Shown: positions 16,486 through 25,093 of the stretch, piece by piece
Layout of the letters: each line of letters starts with the position of its first letter
How positions within the stretch are numbered: position 1 is the first letter of the stretch
NCBI GenBank assembly: GCA_009937575.1
Contig: JAACFI010000010.1
Coordinates: 1-32,070, forward strand
From: Haliea sp.
GTDB lineage: Bacteria; Pseudomonadota; Gammaproteobacteria; Pseudomonadales; Halieaceae
DNA length: 32,070 nt
Direction: 5' to 3'
Program-made: the position numbers and the translations under genes
The notes under the pieces: generated by a model
Told to the model about the DNA's origin: nothing
Databases searched by the model: none
The model's input: only the letters and a program-made list of their open reading frames with translations

Positions 16486-16509
16486 TGGTGCGCGGAGCGC
16501 ACCCTACGG
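16486..16509 (+). repeat. REP-like palindromic element, copy 1
   Basis: GGTGCGC-gga-GCGCACC hairpin followed by CTACGG, just after the receptor stop. It is the same stem as the copies at 16527, 25856, 31956 and 31993, with a variable 3-nt loop. Confidence 0.7.
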
Positions 16510-16526
16510 TTTCTGCGGTGTTTCGA

Positions 16527-16551
16527 TGGTGCGCATTGCGCACCCTACGGG
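16527..16551 (+). repeat. REP-like palindromic element, copy 2
   Basis: GGTGCGC-att-GCGCACC followed by CTACGGG. Same orientation as copy 1, 17 bp after it. Confidence 0.72.
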
Positions 16552-16564
16552 TACTCCGATCTAA

Positions 16565-16587
16565 TGTAGGGTGCGCACTGCAGACCA
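16565..16587 (-). repeat. REP-like palindromic element, copy 3 (inverted, degenerate)
   Basis: Inverted copy beginning TGTAGGGTGCGC. The second arm is degenerate (GCAGACC in place of GCGCACC). With copies 1 and 2 it fills most of the 162-bp gap between the converging receptor and patatin genes and may act as a transcript end. Confidence 0.55.
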
Positions 16588-16631
16588 CGAACTACCGACT
16601 GGCACCTGCCTCGCTTAATACGCAATGAATC

Positions 16632-17846
16632 TCATTTGATTTCCACCGCGCCCATCTGATCGATAGATATTTCGCTCCAGGCATTGCCACCGATGGCTCG
16701 CTGGTAGCCGTAGTCGAACAGTGCGGACATGTACTCCGGGTCGAATACCTCGTCCCCCGGATCCCTGATCGCGGTGGCAGGAATCCAGGTCAGTTTGACG
16801 TCTACACCATCCCTGTTGGCCAGGGCGGTGATGCGATAGGTGTCGCCGACGCCCTGGGTCCGGATCAGCGATGCCACCGACCGGCCGGCGATATCCTGCA
16901 GGCGTGCCCGCACCGGGTCATAGTCGGTAATAAAGCGCGAATTACGCAGCAGGTAGGCAGTGGGGGTGCCCTTTACCTGGAGAATGTCCAACAGACCACG
17001 CCAGTTCGCATTTGAGGGATACAGGAAAATTTGTGCCGAGGTGCCGCCGTCCACGTGCATTTCGTCATAGGTCTTGCCATCGGGTGTCTGTACCCGCAGG
17101 TACTGGGGCGGGAACACTCCGGGAATCGAGGCCGAGGCCAGCAGTACCTTGCGGATCAGGGCGGGTGCGTCCGGGTGGCCGCTGTCGGCGATGCGGGTGA
17201 TGTTCCAGACCACCGGTCGACTCGCGTCCAGGTTGGTGGTGATAACGAATAGCGATCGCCCGCGGCGGTACTCCCTGGCAATCTCAGCCACCATTTCTCT
17301 GGTGATGTAGCGATCCAGCATGGTGGCCAGGGGAGCGCTGTCTACCAGGGAATCGCCGCGCACAATGGAAAACAGGCTGCGCCGGATAAAAATGCTGGAG
17401 GTATCGAGTGTGGTGTACAGGATTTTCAACTGTTGGTCGTATTCAGGGCCCAGAAATGCGAAGGGCGCGGTCAGGGCGCCGGTGCTGACGCCCGTTACCA
17501 GGGTAAACTCCGGTCGTTTACCGGTGGCGCTCCAGCCGCTCAATATCCCGGCGCCGTAAGCGCCATTGGCGCCGCCGCCTGAGATTGCCAGGTAGTTGTG
17601 TTCCCGGTGCATGATGCTGCCGAACCTTTGTTCCAGCGCTTCGGGATCGGAGGTGGCCAGCTCAAAGGCAGGGTGTTGGCCCGTTCCCTGCCGGTCTCCC
17701 CAAAAACGCAGGTCATCCCGCTCCAGTACGGTGGTTTCGAGGTGGTACTCCTCCGGCACCGGATTGCGCAGGATGGAACTGCAGGCTGTCAGCCACAGCA
17801 GGCTGGCCAACAACAGCCAGTGGGTGAAACGGATTCTCGCCCTCAC
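16632..17846 (-). CDS. Patatin-like phospholipase lipoprotein
   Basis: About 404 residues. It starts with a lipoprotein signal (hydrophobic 10-20, lipobox LTAC with Cys22), so it is membrane-anchored in the envelope. Patatin catalytic features are complete: oxyanion loop GGGANG (90-95), nucleophile elbow GVSTG with Ser121, and the Asp of the DGG motif at Asp266, forming the Ser-Asp dyad. Expected activity is phospholipase A or acyl hydrolase on lipids. GTG 17846 is proposed as start because it gives a normal lipoprotein signal, with a purine-rich GGAAGAAG stretch upstream. The in-frame ATG at 17903 would add 19 residues and an abnormally long n-region. It follows the Tat-signal protein gene by 82 bp on the same strand. 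REP-like repeats lie beyond its 3' end. Confidence 0.87.
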   Translation of the reverse strand: MRARIRFTHWLLLASLLWLTACSSILRNPVPEEYHLETTVLERDDLRFWGDRQGTGQHPAFELATSDPEALEQRFGSIMHREHNYLAISGGGANGAYGAGILSGWSATGKRPEFTLVTGVSTGALTAPFAFLGPEYDQQLKILYTTLDTSSIFIRRSLFSIVRGDSLVDSAPLATMLDRYITREMVAEIAREYRRGRSLFVITTNLDASRPVVWNITRIADSGHPDAPALIRKVLLASASIPGVFPPQYLRVQTPDGKTYDEMHVDGGTSAQIFLYPSNANWRGLLDILQVKGTPTAYLLRNSRFITDYDPVRARLQDIAGRSVASLIRTQGVGDTYRITALANRDGVDVKLTWIPATAIRDPGDEVFDPEYMSALFDYGYQRAIGGNAWSEISIDQMGAVEIK

Positions 17847-17928
17847 TTGGTTTCTTCTTCCCGGAGTATTGTTCTGGCTCTCAGGGTAGCAGATCGAGTG
17901 CATCTATCACCACGCGGGCCCCGCGGCT

Positions 17929-19116
17929 TCAATCCAGGGTGATCACTTCGGTCTCCAGGGGAGGGATGTCCTCCTCCGGTAACTGGTAACGCCAGAACAT
18001 GATGCCGTAGGGGCGACCCTCGGTATCCAGCCAGTTGGGTCTGCCCGGGTCTCGGTGGGCAATGATCATCTCGAAGTTGCCCTCGTCGTCCTGCACGGTC
18101 TGCGCCCGGTTGCGCGAGATGGTCCGGGTTTCGTAATCAAACGTCTGCAGGAAGCGGTTGAACAGTACCAGGTTGGAGAAGCGGCATTTGGGAAAGCGCC
18201 CGCGTATCACCAGGGCCTGTTTGGGGCCGAGGACGAAGGGCGCCATGGCGTAGATATTGTCGATCGCGGCGTAACCCACCGCAGCGTTGCTCTTGTCGAT
18301 GACCGACGGGTTGAACTTGTTCGGCACCCTGGATACCCAGGGTGGACTCTTCTCCTCGGTCATGGTCACCACGTTGCCCTTGACGAAGATTGCCACCCGG
18401 CGGATACCCGCGGCGATACCGGCGTCGTTGGGCGGAGTGCGAGGCGGCACGGGATCGAGGTTTTCTATATCGATGGGAATGTGGTGCATCCGGTCGTTGT
18501 TGATGCTGGTCTCGCGTTCGTAGTAATGGCGGGTGGTGATACTGGTAGCGCCCTCGGGCAGGGCCATCCAATTGCCGGGTTCCTTCTCCCGGCTGAGGAT
18601 GATCTCGTAGTCGCCGTTGGCATCGGCCTTGAACTGGCTGTCATTCAGGGTAGTGCCGATGCCGGGACCGTCCGGGTCGGGGGCTAGTTCCACCGTAAAG
18701 CTGGTATAGGTGGCACCTGCCAGGTTGCCACGAATACGGTAGCGGTACCGGTCATCGATCACCGCCGAGAAATAGCGCGCGTCGGGATTGTCGCCAAGCA
18801 GTTTCTTGTGCTGGTGGATGAAGGCGCGGAAGAAGGGCCTCGCCGGGTCGGCTTCCAGCCAGGTTTCCAGGCCGTGCAGTAGTGCGTGCAGTATCACCCG
18901 CCTGCCCTCGGCAAAATCCTGCGGTGTACGCAATTTCCAGGCAGGGGTGGCCATGTCTGCTTCCAACTGGTCCAGGGTCTGCTGTAATTCGGCCAGGGCC
19001 TGGCCGGCTTCGCTGTCTGCGGTTTTGGGCGTTTCAGCCAGGGCCAGGCGGGGAGCCAGCAGTGCCGCGGCGATTCCACTGAGGGCGGTACCCTGAAGGA
19101 GTTCTCTTCTGTTCAT
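17929..19116 (-). CDS. DUF1214-type exported protein with Tat-like signal
   Basis: A 395-residue exported protein. The N-terminus MNRRELLQG plus a hydrophobic stretch and cleavage near ALA-E (residue 27) looks like a twin-arginine signal. The C-terminal region (FRYLFYRL-like block PFVLGPKQALVIRGRFPKCRFSNLVLFNRF, then DDEGNFEMIIAHRDPGRPNWLDTEG ending in a PxGIMFWRYQLPE motif) matches the DUF1214 family pattern. Biochemical function is not established, and I cannot assign one. Homologues are often seen beside steroid or aromatic catabolic genes in gammaproteobacteria (recalled association, not tested here). ATG 19116 has a GGAG site. It follows the Old Yellow Enzyme gene by 40 bp and is upstream of the patatin gene, so the three likely form an operon. 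Confidence 0.75.
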   Translation of the reverse strand: MNRRELLQGTALSGIAAALLAPRLALAETPKTADSEAGQALAELQQTLDQLEADMATPAWKLRTPQDFAEGRRVILHALLHGLETWLEADPARPFFRAFIHQHKKLLGDNPDARYFSAVIDDRYRYRIRGNLAGATYTSFTVELAPDPDGPGIGTTLNDSQFKADANGDYEIILSREKEPGNWMALPEGATSITTRHYYERETSINNDRMHHIPIDIENLDPVPPRTPPNDAGIAAGIRRVAIFVKGNVVTMTEEKSPPWVSRVPNKFNPSVIDKSNAAVGYAAIDNIYAMAPFVLGPKQALVIRGRFPKCRFSNLVLFNRFLQTFDYETRTISRNRAQTVQDDEGNFEMIIAHRDPGRPNWLDTEGRPYGIMFWRYQLPEEDIPPLETEVITLD

Positions 19117-19156
19117 AGCGCGCTCCGTTGTTGTTATGCGAAAAGTTGCAAGCTAG

Positions 19157-20263
19157 TCACTCGCCCATAGCGGGCAGGTCGATATAACCTTCGTCGCCAC
19201 CGCCGTACCAGGCGAGGGGATCCACGTCTTCATTGAGTGTCGCACCCGCGGCAACGCGCTCGGCGTAATCCGGAGTGGAAACGTAGGGTCGGCCGATCGA
19301 TACGGCGTCGGCGTAATCACTGCTGACTGCGTTTTCGGCGTCCTCCGGCTGGTAACAGCCGTTGACCATCAGCCTGCCACTGTAGGCCTCGCGCAGGTGG
19401 TGGGGTTGGAATTCGTCTTCCGCTGCGGTCCTGTTGGTGGCGGCGAGAGACTCGAAACCGCGTTCGACGATTTCCAGGAAGGCCAGGTCGCGCTTGTCCA
19501 GTTCCTTCACCGCGTGGGTAAATAGCGGTTGGGGATTCGAGTCGCTGCAATCCCAGGTGACGGTGAATGGCGACAGGCGAACCGAGGTGCGCCCGGCGCC
19601 AATCGCATCGATGACCGCGTCGGTGACGTCGAGCAGGAATCGGCAGCGGTTTTCGATGGATCCGCCGTACTCGTCCTGGCGCCTGTTGCAGCCGTCGCGC
19701 AGGAACTGGTCGATCAGATAGCCGCTGGCGGCGTGGATCTGCACACCATCAAAGCCCGCCTCGATCGCGTTGAGTGATGCCTTGCGGTAATCTCCCACGA
19801 CACCGGGAATCTCCTCGATCGCCAGCGGTCGCGGTGGGGTGGTTCGCTCAAAGCCCTCGGCAGTGAAGGTGTTGACCTCCCCGTGTACGTCGGAGGAGGA
19901 TACCGGGGCCTGCCCGTTCTCCTGGAAACTGGCGTGGGACACACGCCCCACGTGCCAGATCTGGCAGATGATGCTGCAGCCGCGGGCGTGTACCCCGTCG
20001 GTCACTTTTTTCCAGGCGGCGATCTGCTCGGCGGTATGGATGCCCGGCGTGGCGATGGAGCCGGTGCCCTGGACCGAAATCTGGGTCGCTTCTGTGATGA
20101 TCAGTCCGGCCCCTGCGCGCTGGGTGTAATAGGTCACCACGGATTGTGTGGGAACACGTTCAGGGGACCTGGCACGGGTCATGGGGGCCATGGCCAGGCG
20201 GTTTTTCATGGCGATAGCGCCGAGAGTGACGGGGGAGAAAAGGGCGGGGTAGTGTTCGCTCAT
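19157..20263 (-). CDS. Old Yellow Enzyme family alkene reductase (NADH:flavin oxidoreductase)
   Basis: A 368-residue FMN-dependent TIM-barrel ene-reductase. OYE landmarks: MKNRLAMAPMTRAR near 19-32, QIWHVGRVSH (101-110), and the active-site block HAASGYLIDQFLRDG (177-191) followed by NRRQDEYGGSIENR. Near the C-terminus are the phosphate-binding VNGCYQPEDAE and the SIGRPYVSTPD motif. It is expected to reduce C=C bonds conjugated to a carbonyl, or nitro compounds, using NAD(P)H. The active-site pair, usually His-x-x-Asn or His-x-x-His, is His177-x-x-Ser180; the tyrosine (Tyr182) is retained. ATG 20263 has only a weak ribosome site. It is likely first in an operon with the DUF1214-type and patatin genes. 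The 123-bp gap upstream separates it from the aminotransferase. Confidence 0.9.
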   Translation of the reverse strand: MSEHYPALFSPVTLGAIAMKNRLAMAPMTRARSPERVPTQSVVTYYTQRAGAGLIITEATQISVQGTGSIATPGIHTAEQIAAWKKVTDGVHARGCSIICQIWHVGRVSHASFQENGQAPVSSSDVHGEVNTFTAEGFERTTPPRPLAIEEIPGVVGDYRKASLNAIEAGFDGVQIHAASGYLIDQFLRDGCNRRQDEYGGSIENRCRFLLDVTDAVIDAIGAGRTSVRLSPFTVTWDCSDSNPQPLFTHAVKELDKRDLAFLEIVERGFESLAATNRTAAEDEFQPHHLREAYSGRLMVNGCYQPEDAENAVSSDYADAVSIGRPYVSTPDYAERVAAGATLNEDVDPLAWYGGGDEGYIDLPAMGE

Positions 20264-20386
20264 TGCCGGATTCCGTATTCTGCAGACGGGCGCCAGTGTA
20301 GAACAACTCTGCCAGGGCTGCAGCGAAAACGGCCACAGTTCTGGTACCTGGCCCTGGGCATCGGCGTCGAGAACGCCTGAAATTTG

Positions 20387-21709
20387 TCATGCAGCCTGGT
20401 CGATTGCCAGTGTCAGTTTGTCCACGATCTCGTCCACCTGCTCACGGGTGATGATCAGTGGTGGGCACATTGCCAGAGCATTGCCGGCCACGTTGCGAAC
20501 GATCAGGCCGTGATCCTGGCACAGCTGGGTAGCGCGTTTCGCCATTTCTACTGCGGGCGCTTTGGTGGCCTTGTTATCGACCAGTTCCACCGCAGCAATC
20601 AGGCCGGCGCCTCGCACTTCACCGACGCGTTCGTGGCCGCTGAGTTCAGCCAGACGGGACTGCAGGTATTCGCCCATTGCGGCTGCGTTTTCGTAAAGCT
20701 TGTCGCGTTCGTAGATCTCCAGGGCTTTCAATGCCGTGGCGCAGCCCACGGGATGTCCCGAATAGGTGTAGCCGTGCCCGAAGACACCCACCTCTGAACT
20801 GCGCTCGACCATGGGTTCATACAACTCGCCGCTGATCACAGAGGCGCTGATTGGGTAGTAAGCGGATGACAGCTGCTTGGCAAAAGTCATCTGGTCCGGC
20901 TCACGTATATTCATGGTTTCGCAACCGAACAGATTGCCGGTGCGTCCGAAGCCAGTGATTACCTCGTCTGCCCAGAACAGGATGTCGTACTTTTCGAGAA
21001 TTGCCTGCACTTTTTCATAGTACCCTGCGGGTGGAACGATGACACCGCTGGCTCCGGTGACGGGTTCTGCGATAAAGGCCGCGATGGTTTCCGGGCCTTG
21101 TTCGATGATCAGTTGCTCAAGGTTGCCAGTGATGCGCTCCACGAATTGTGCTTCTGTTTCATCCCCCTGGGCGCCCCGGTAGTAGTGGGGATGGTCTGTA
21201 CGCAAGATGCCGAGAGCTTCCAGCGGAGCATCGAAATGTGCCAGGTTTGCAGGCAGGCTGGTAAGGGCGCCGGCGGCTACGGTGACACCGTGGTAGGCGC
21301 GCTCCCGGGTAATGATCTTGCGCTTTTCCGGCTTGCCAATGGCGTTGAAGTGATAGCGCAGTAACTTGAGGTGGGTATCATTGGCATCGGAACCCGAATT
21401 GCCGAAGAACACTCTGGCGTCTTTGACCGGTACCATCTCGGCCAGTTTATTCGCCAGGTCTATACCGGGCTGGTGAGTCTTGCCACCGAACATATGTGTG
21501 TAGGACAACTGCGACAACTGTTCGCTGATAGTGTCGATCATCTCCCGGTTGCCGTAGCCCAGGCTGGTACACCACAGGCCTGCCAGGCCCTCCAGGTACT
21601 GCTTGCCCTGGTTGTCATAGACATAGACTCCCTCGCCGCGCTCGATAATCAGCTGTTCGGTGGCTTTCAGGTTGGTGGTCGGGTAAATCACCGCGGAATT
21701 TGCAGACAT
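20387..21709 (-). CDS. Class III PLP-dependent aminotransferase (omega-amino acid/GABA type)
   Basis: A 440-residue fold-type I transaminase. Class III features: the phosphate loop GNSGSDAND, the cofactor Asp in LFWADEVITGFGRTG, and Schiff-base Lys278 in MTFAKQLSSAYYPISA. The C-terminal EVRGAGLIAAVEL block is also family-specific. Expected reaction is transfer of an omega-amino group (GABA, putrescine, beta-alanine or similar) to pyruvate or 2-oxoglutarate. The next gene upstream on the same strand encodes succinate-semialdehyde dehydrogenase, making a GABA-to-succinate route the natural reading. ATG 21709 is preferred because AGAGGA lies 8 nt upstream; ATG 21727, 12 bp after the dehydrogenase stop, is the alternative. 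The amino acceptor and donor cannot be decided from the sequence, so I do not name it gabT. Confidence 0.88.
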   Translation of the reverse strand: MSANSAVIYPTTNLKATEQLIIERGEGVYVYDNQGKQYLEGLAGLWCTSLGYGNREMIDTISEQLSQLSYTHMFGGKTHQPGIDLANKLAEMVPVKDARVFFGNSGSDANDTHLKLLRYHFNAIGKPEKRKIITRERAYHGVTVAAGALTSLPANLAHFDAPLEALGILRTDHPHYYRGAQGDETEAQFVERITGNLEQLIIEQGPETIAAFIAEPVTGASGVIVPPAGYYEKVQAILEKYDILFWADEVITGFGRTGNLFGCETMNIREPDQMTFAKQLSSAYYPISASVISGELYEPMVERSSEVGVFGHGYTYSGHPVGCATALKALEIYERDKLYENAAAMGEYLQSRLAELSGHERVGEVRGAGLIAAVELVDNKATKAPAVEMAKRATQLCQDHGLIVRNVAGNALAMCPPLIITREQVDEIVDKLTLAIDQAA

Positions 21710-21739
21710 GTGGAGTTCCTCTGACATTAATTTTCCGGT

Positions 21740-23200
21740 TCAGGCTTGCAGCCCGCCCATACAGATGTATTTGGTTTCAATATAGTCGTCGATCCCGTAT
21801 TTGGAACCTTCCCTGCCCATGCCGGATTCCTTCATGCCGCCGAAGGGAATAATTTCGGAGGTAATAGCCACTTCGTTGACGCCGACCATCCCGTACTCGA
21901 CGCCCTCGCTGACGCGCCATGCTCGACCGATATCCCGGGTATAAATGTAGGATGCCAGGCCGAATTCGGTGTCATTGGCCATGTCGATAGCTTCTGCCTC
22001 GTCTTGAAAACGGAAAATTGGAGCCACCGGCCCGAAGATCTCCTCCCTGAACACGCGCATGTCCTGCGTCACGTCGGTCAATACGGTGGGTCGGTAGAAG
22101 CACTCTCCAAGTTCTTCGGCCCGTTCGCCACCCAGAGCGACGGTGGCGCCGCTGGAGACTGCATCCTGCACCATGTCATGTACGTCGTTGGCTGACCTGG
22201 CGCTTACCAGGGGTCCCAGGGTAGTGCTCTCCAGCAGGCCATCGCCCAGGCTTAAGCGGGCGGCCGCCGCGACGAACTTCGCGATAAAGGCGTCGTAAAT
22301 ACTGTCCTGAACAAGTACCCGATTGACGCAGATGCAGGTCTGGCCCGCGTTGCGGTATTTGGATTCCAGTGCGCCGGCGACTGCCTGGTCAAGGTCTGCA
22401 TCGTCGAACACGATGATGGGCGCATTGCCTCCCAGTTCCATGGAAACTTTCTTGACGGTGGCGGCGCTCTGCTGCAACAGTTGCTTGCCCACCGGGGTAG
22501 ATCCGGTGAAAGTAAGTTTGCGCACCACAGGACTATCGGTCAGCGCCTGGCCGATGGCGCGGGCATCGGTACCGGTTACCACATTGACCAGGCCGCGGGG
22601 GATACCGGCCCGATCTGCCAACTCTGCGAGCGCCAACGCAGAGAGAGGAGTCTCAGCTGCCGGTTTGATGACCACGGCGCAGCCCGCTGCCAGGGCCGGG
22701 CCCGCCTTGCGGGTGATCATGGCGCTGGGAAAATTCCAGGGTGTGATCGCAGCGACCACCCCAACGGCCTGTTTGACGACGATCTGGCGCCGGTCTGCGC
22801 TCCCCGGTATGACATCACCGTAGATGCGTTTTGCCTCTTCGGCGAACCACTCTATGAATGAGGCACCGTAGGCGATTTCTCCCCGGGATTCCGCCAGTAC
22901 CTTGCCCTGTTCAGCCGTCATGATCAGAGCAAGGTCTTCCTGGTTGGCCATGATCAGGTCGTACCAGCGTCGCAGCAGTTGACTGCGCTCTTTGGCCGGG
23001 CGGGCGCGCCAGCTCCGCAGGGCAAGCCCGGCTGCAGTGATCGCCAATTCCGTATGGGATGCACCCAGATCGGCGACACTCGCCAGCAGTTCGCCCGTGG
23101 CGGGGTTGAGCACACTGAATGTGGCACTGCCTGCCACCCATTCGCCGTCGATAAAGGCCCGGTTTTTGAGCAGCGTAGGGTCTTTCAGGGGCAGGTTCAT
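21740..23200 (-). CDS. gabD: NAD(P)-dependent succinate-semialdehyde dehydrogenase
   Basis: A 486-residue aldehyde dehydrogenase. TPWNFP and the FTGSTPVGK cofactor loop are present, with the catalytic Glu in MELGGNAP and the catalytic Cys289 in GQTCICVNR (the second Cys two residues later is typical of GabD). The C-terminal block SEIIPFGGMKESGMGREG is the GabD signature. Expected reaction: succinate semialdehyde to succinate, feeding the TCA cycle. It is immediately upstream of the class III aminotransferase (about 30 bp), as in GABA or polyamine catabolic operons, and divergent from a LysR regulator that probably controls it. Start ATG 23200 has only AAGG close by. Confidence 0.92.
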   Translation of the reverse strand: MNLPLKDPTLLKNRAFIDGEWVAGSATFSVLNPATGELLASVADLGASHTELAITAAGLALRSWRARPAKERSQLLRRWYDLIMANQEDLALIMTAEQGKVLAESRGEIAYGASFIEWFAEEAKRIYGDVIPGSADRRQIVVKQAVGVVAAITPWNFPSAMITRKAGPALAAGCAVVIKPAAETPLSALALAELADRAGIPRGLVNVVTGTDARAIGQALTDSPVVRKLTFTGSTPVGKQLLQQSAATVKKVSMELGGNAPIIVFDDADLDQAVAGALESKYRNAGQTCICVNRVLVQDSIYDAFIAKFVAAAARLSLGDGLLESTTLGPLVSARSANDVHDMVQDAVSSGATVALGGERAEELGECFYRPTVLTDVTQDMRVFREEIFGPVAPIFRFQDEAEAIDMANDTEFGLASYIYTRDIGRAWRVSEGVEYGMVGVNEVAITSEIIPFGGMKESGMGREGSKYGIDDYIETKYICMGGLQA

Positions 23201-23324
23201 GGCCTTGGCTCAGGATACGTCTGATGGGTATGGTGCTATTTTAGTGATTGAAATATTCACGACAATCGATATATATTCGCAATATCAGTGAGGAAAACTC
23301 ACATATTAACTGCGTGGAGCCACG
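23201..23324. promoter_or_regulatory. Divergent gabD-like/LysR promoter region
   Basis: A 124-bp AT-rich gap between divergent genes, the normal site of LysR-type autoregulation. It holds an inverted repeat GTGAG-gaaaa-CTCAC at 23288-23302, 22 bp ahead of the LysR start, and an AT-rich dyad around 23265-23280. These are candidate LysR contact sites; no -10/-35 pair is certain. Confidence 0.45.
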
Positions 23325-24242
23325 ATGGCCCTGTCTCGCCGAAATCTGCCACTCAATGCCCTGCGTGCCTTTGAGGTTGCGGCACGCCATTGCCATCTCG
23401 GTCTGGCGGCCGAAGAACTGGGGGTGACTCACGGCGCCGTGTCCCGACAGGTACGGCAGCTGGAGGACCAGTTGGGGGTGACGCTATTCGATCGCAGCCA
23501 TAGGCGACTCACACTGACCACTGCCGGGAGACGACTGTCGGTTACCGTGGGAGAGGCCCTGAACCGACTTACTGATGGAACCTTGTACCTCGATCCGGAG
23601 TCCGTGGCAGGGCGCCTGGTAGTGGCTACGACCCCGTCGATCAGTACTGGATGGTTGTTGGCCATGATCAGTGCCTTCAGTGAGAAATACCCGGAAATTG
23701 AGCTTCACCTGGTCAATATCCAACCCGGGCAGAAACAACTCCCTGCAGAAGTGAGTGTCGCTGTCTGTTTCGGCGAGCCGGAAGAACCTCATCGACTGGT
23801 TCGGGAATTGTTCCGGGAGCAACATTTCCCGGTGGCCAGTCCTGCCCTGCTGGCGGCAGGGCATCCTGTGGGTAATGCATCAGATTTGCTCCGTTACCCA
23901 TTGATTCACGACAGGCACGGCCGTTGGCAGCGCTGGTTGTCACGATTCGGCCTTGACGTGGAAGATGCGCGCAGCAACTTGTTTCTGCGGGAATCCTTCC
24001 AGATGCTTAGCGCTGCCCGGGAGGGCTGCGGTATCGGCCTGGCGGACGGGATCGAGGTGGCCAACGATCTGCGCAGCGGTAACCTGGTTGCACTGTCGGA
24101 AGATACGGTGGAAGCGAGCCAGTCCCACTACCTGGTCACGGACCAGGAGTCGCGCATGAGCGTCCGGGCGCGGTTATTCGCCGATCACCTGCTGCGCGAA
24201 CTGGGGCGCAGTCCGGGCAGTTTGCCGGGGGCCGTTGTATAG
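23325..24242 (+). CDS. LysR family transcriptional regulator (GcvA-like)
   Basis: A 305-residue LTTR. The N-terminal winged helix-turn-helix (LPLNALRAFEVAARH, then LAAEELGVTHGAVSRQVRQLEDQLG at about 26-51) is of the GcvA-like subgroup. A linker helix follows, then a periplasmic-binding-protein-like effector domain from about residue 94 (GRLVVATTPSISTGWL). It most likely activates the divergent gabD/aminotransferase unit in response to a pathway intermediate such as GABA or succinate semialdehyde, an inference from position. ATG 23325 has GGAG 7 nt upstream. A strong hairpin follows the stop. Confidence 0.92.
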   Translation: MALSRRNLPLNALRAFEVAARHCHLGLAAEELGVTHGAVSRQVRQLEDQLGVTLFDRSHRRLTLTTAGRRLSVTVGEALNRLTDGTLYLDPESVAGRLVVATTPSISTGWLLAMISAFSEKYPEIELHLVNIQPGQKQLPAEVSVAVCFGEPEEPHRLVRELFREQHFPVASPALLAAGHPVGNASDLLRYPLIHDRHGRWQRWLSRFGLDVEDARSNLFLRESFQMLSAAREGCGIGLADGIEVANDLRSGNLVALSEDTVEASQSHYLVTDQESRMSVRARLFADHLLRELGRSPGSLPGAVV

Positions 24243-24260
24243 GGCCCGTACAGTAAGATT

Positions 24261-24281
24261 GGTCGCGGCTTACCCGCGACC
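24261..24281. terminator. Hairpin between convergent genes, probable bidirectional terminator
   Basis: GGTCGCGG-cttac-CCGCGACC is a perfect 8-bp GC-rich stem with a 5-nt loop. It lies between the stop of the LysR gene and the stop of the convergent SYLF-domain gene. Neither side has a long T tract, so the mechanism is not certain. Confidence 0.6.
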
Positions 24282-24299
24282 GAACATTGATGTTGGCGG

Positions 24300-24878
24300 C
24301 TACTGCTTGAGTGGCTCGTAACTGAATTTCTGGCCGCCGATGGAGGCCTCGTACATCAGGCCGCCCTTGGCCACGGTGAACACTGCCATGCCCTTGCGGT
24401 AGCCACGCGAGGTGGTGGTGGCGTCGTTCCTGCCGCCACTGGCCCCTGCAGCAGTGCCGCCACCGGTATTTGCCTCGGCGGAAACCCCGGCGGTGAGCGC
24501 CACCGCGGTGGCCTGGGCGCCAAACTCGAAATTACCCGAGGTAAATTGTTCCAGGGCCGCCTCGTTCTCGAAGAAGATGATCTGGCTGTAGCCCTGGGCC
24601 CCCAACTGCAGGCCGACCGTCAGTTGTGTCATGGTGGTGTCGCCGATGGGTGTGCCCTGCCGATAGACCTTGCCCTTGCCGCGGGCGCCCCCGATACCGA
24701 GACCGGCCTTGCCGATGGTGGGAAACAGGGCGTAGCCGTGGGCGGTTTCGAAATAGGCGCCGCTTTCCCCGGCATTCTGGAATACTTTCATTGCCGCCTC
24801 GTAATTCTCGGCGTAACTGGCGTGGATCGGCAGGCAGACGAGTAGTGCGGCGAGGAGAGTCCTGAAAACTGTTGGCAT
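24300..24878 (-). CDS. Exported SYLF (Ysc84-like) lipid-binding domain protein
   Basis: A 192-residue protein. A signal peptide with cleavage near SYA (residue 23) indicates export to the periplasm. The rest matches the SYLF domain pattern: GYALFPTIGKAGLGIGGARGKGKVY (48-72), then TVGLQLGAQGYSQIIFFENEAAL, then the AVFTVAKGGLMYEASIGGQKFSY end. SYLF domains bind phosphoinositides in eukaryotes, and the bacterial role is poorly defined. A Gly/Ala-rich linker (NTGGGTAAGASGG) interrupts the domain, a common feature. ATG 24878 has GAGG about 8 nt upstream; the extra upstream residues of the longer frame from 24953 lack a signal-like start. It converges on the LysR gene. Confidence 0.85.
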   Translation of the reverse strand: MPTVFRTLLAALLVCLPIHASYAENYEAAMKVFQNAGESGAYFETAHGYALFPTIGKAGLGIGGARGKGKVYRQGTPIGDTTMTQLTVGLQLGAQGYSQIIFFENEAALEQFTSGNFEFGAQATAVALTAGVSAEANTGGGTAAGASGGRNDATTTSRGYRKGMAVFTVAKGGLMYEASIGGQKFSYEPLKQ

Positions 24879-25093
24879 GAGTGAGGCCTCGTAGTGGTTG
24901 TTGATGAAAGGTGCAAAGCTAGAGCTTGTGCGCGAAGCGCATAAAGGTAGCATGGCATCCGGGCGATGCCTACCCTCCAGCCCCGGGGGGCGTCCTCGTC
25001 ACAATACCTGTCCCCGACTTCCCCGGGGGAGGGACCGGTGGTACATTGAACACTGTTTCCGCTGTTTTTTGATGATGTGTATAAGGATTGACC

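Noticed and set aside
20363-20377. GGCGT-cgaga-ACGCC hairpin after the aminotransferase
   Set aside because: Only a 5-bp stem with no T tract on either side; too weak to call a terminator.
24924-24980. Short GC-rich hairpins (TGCGC-gaa-GCGCA and a GGTAG/CTACC pairing) upstream of the solute-binding protein
   Set aside because: Stem is short or interrupted, does not match the REP consensus, and no riboswitch or terminator pattern could be supported.
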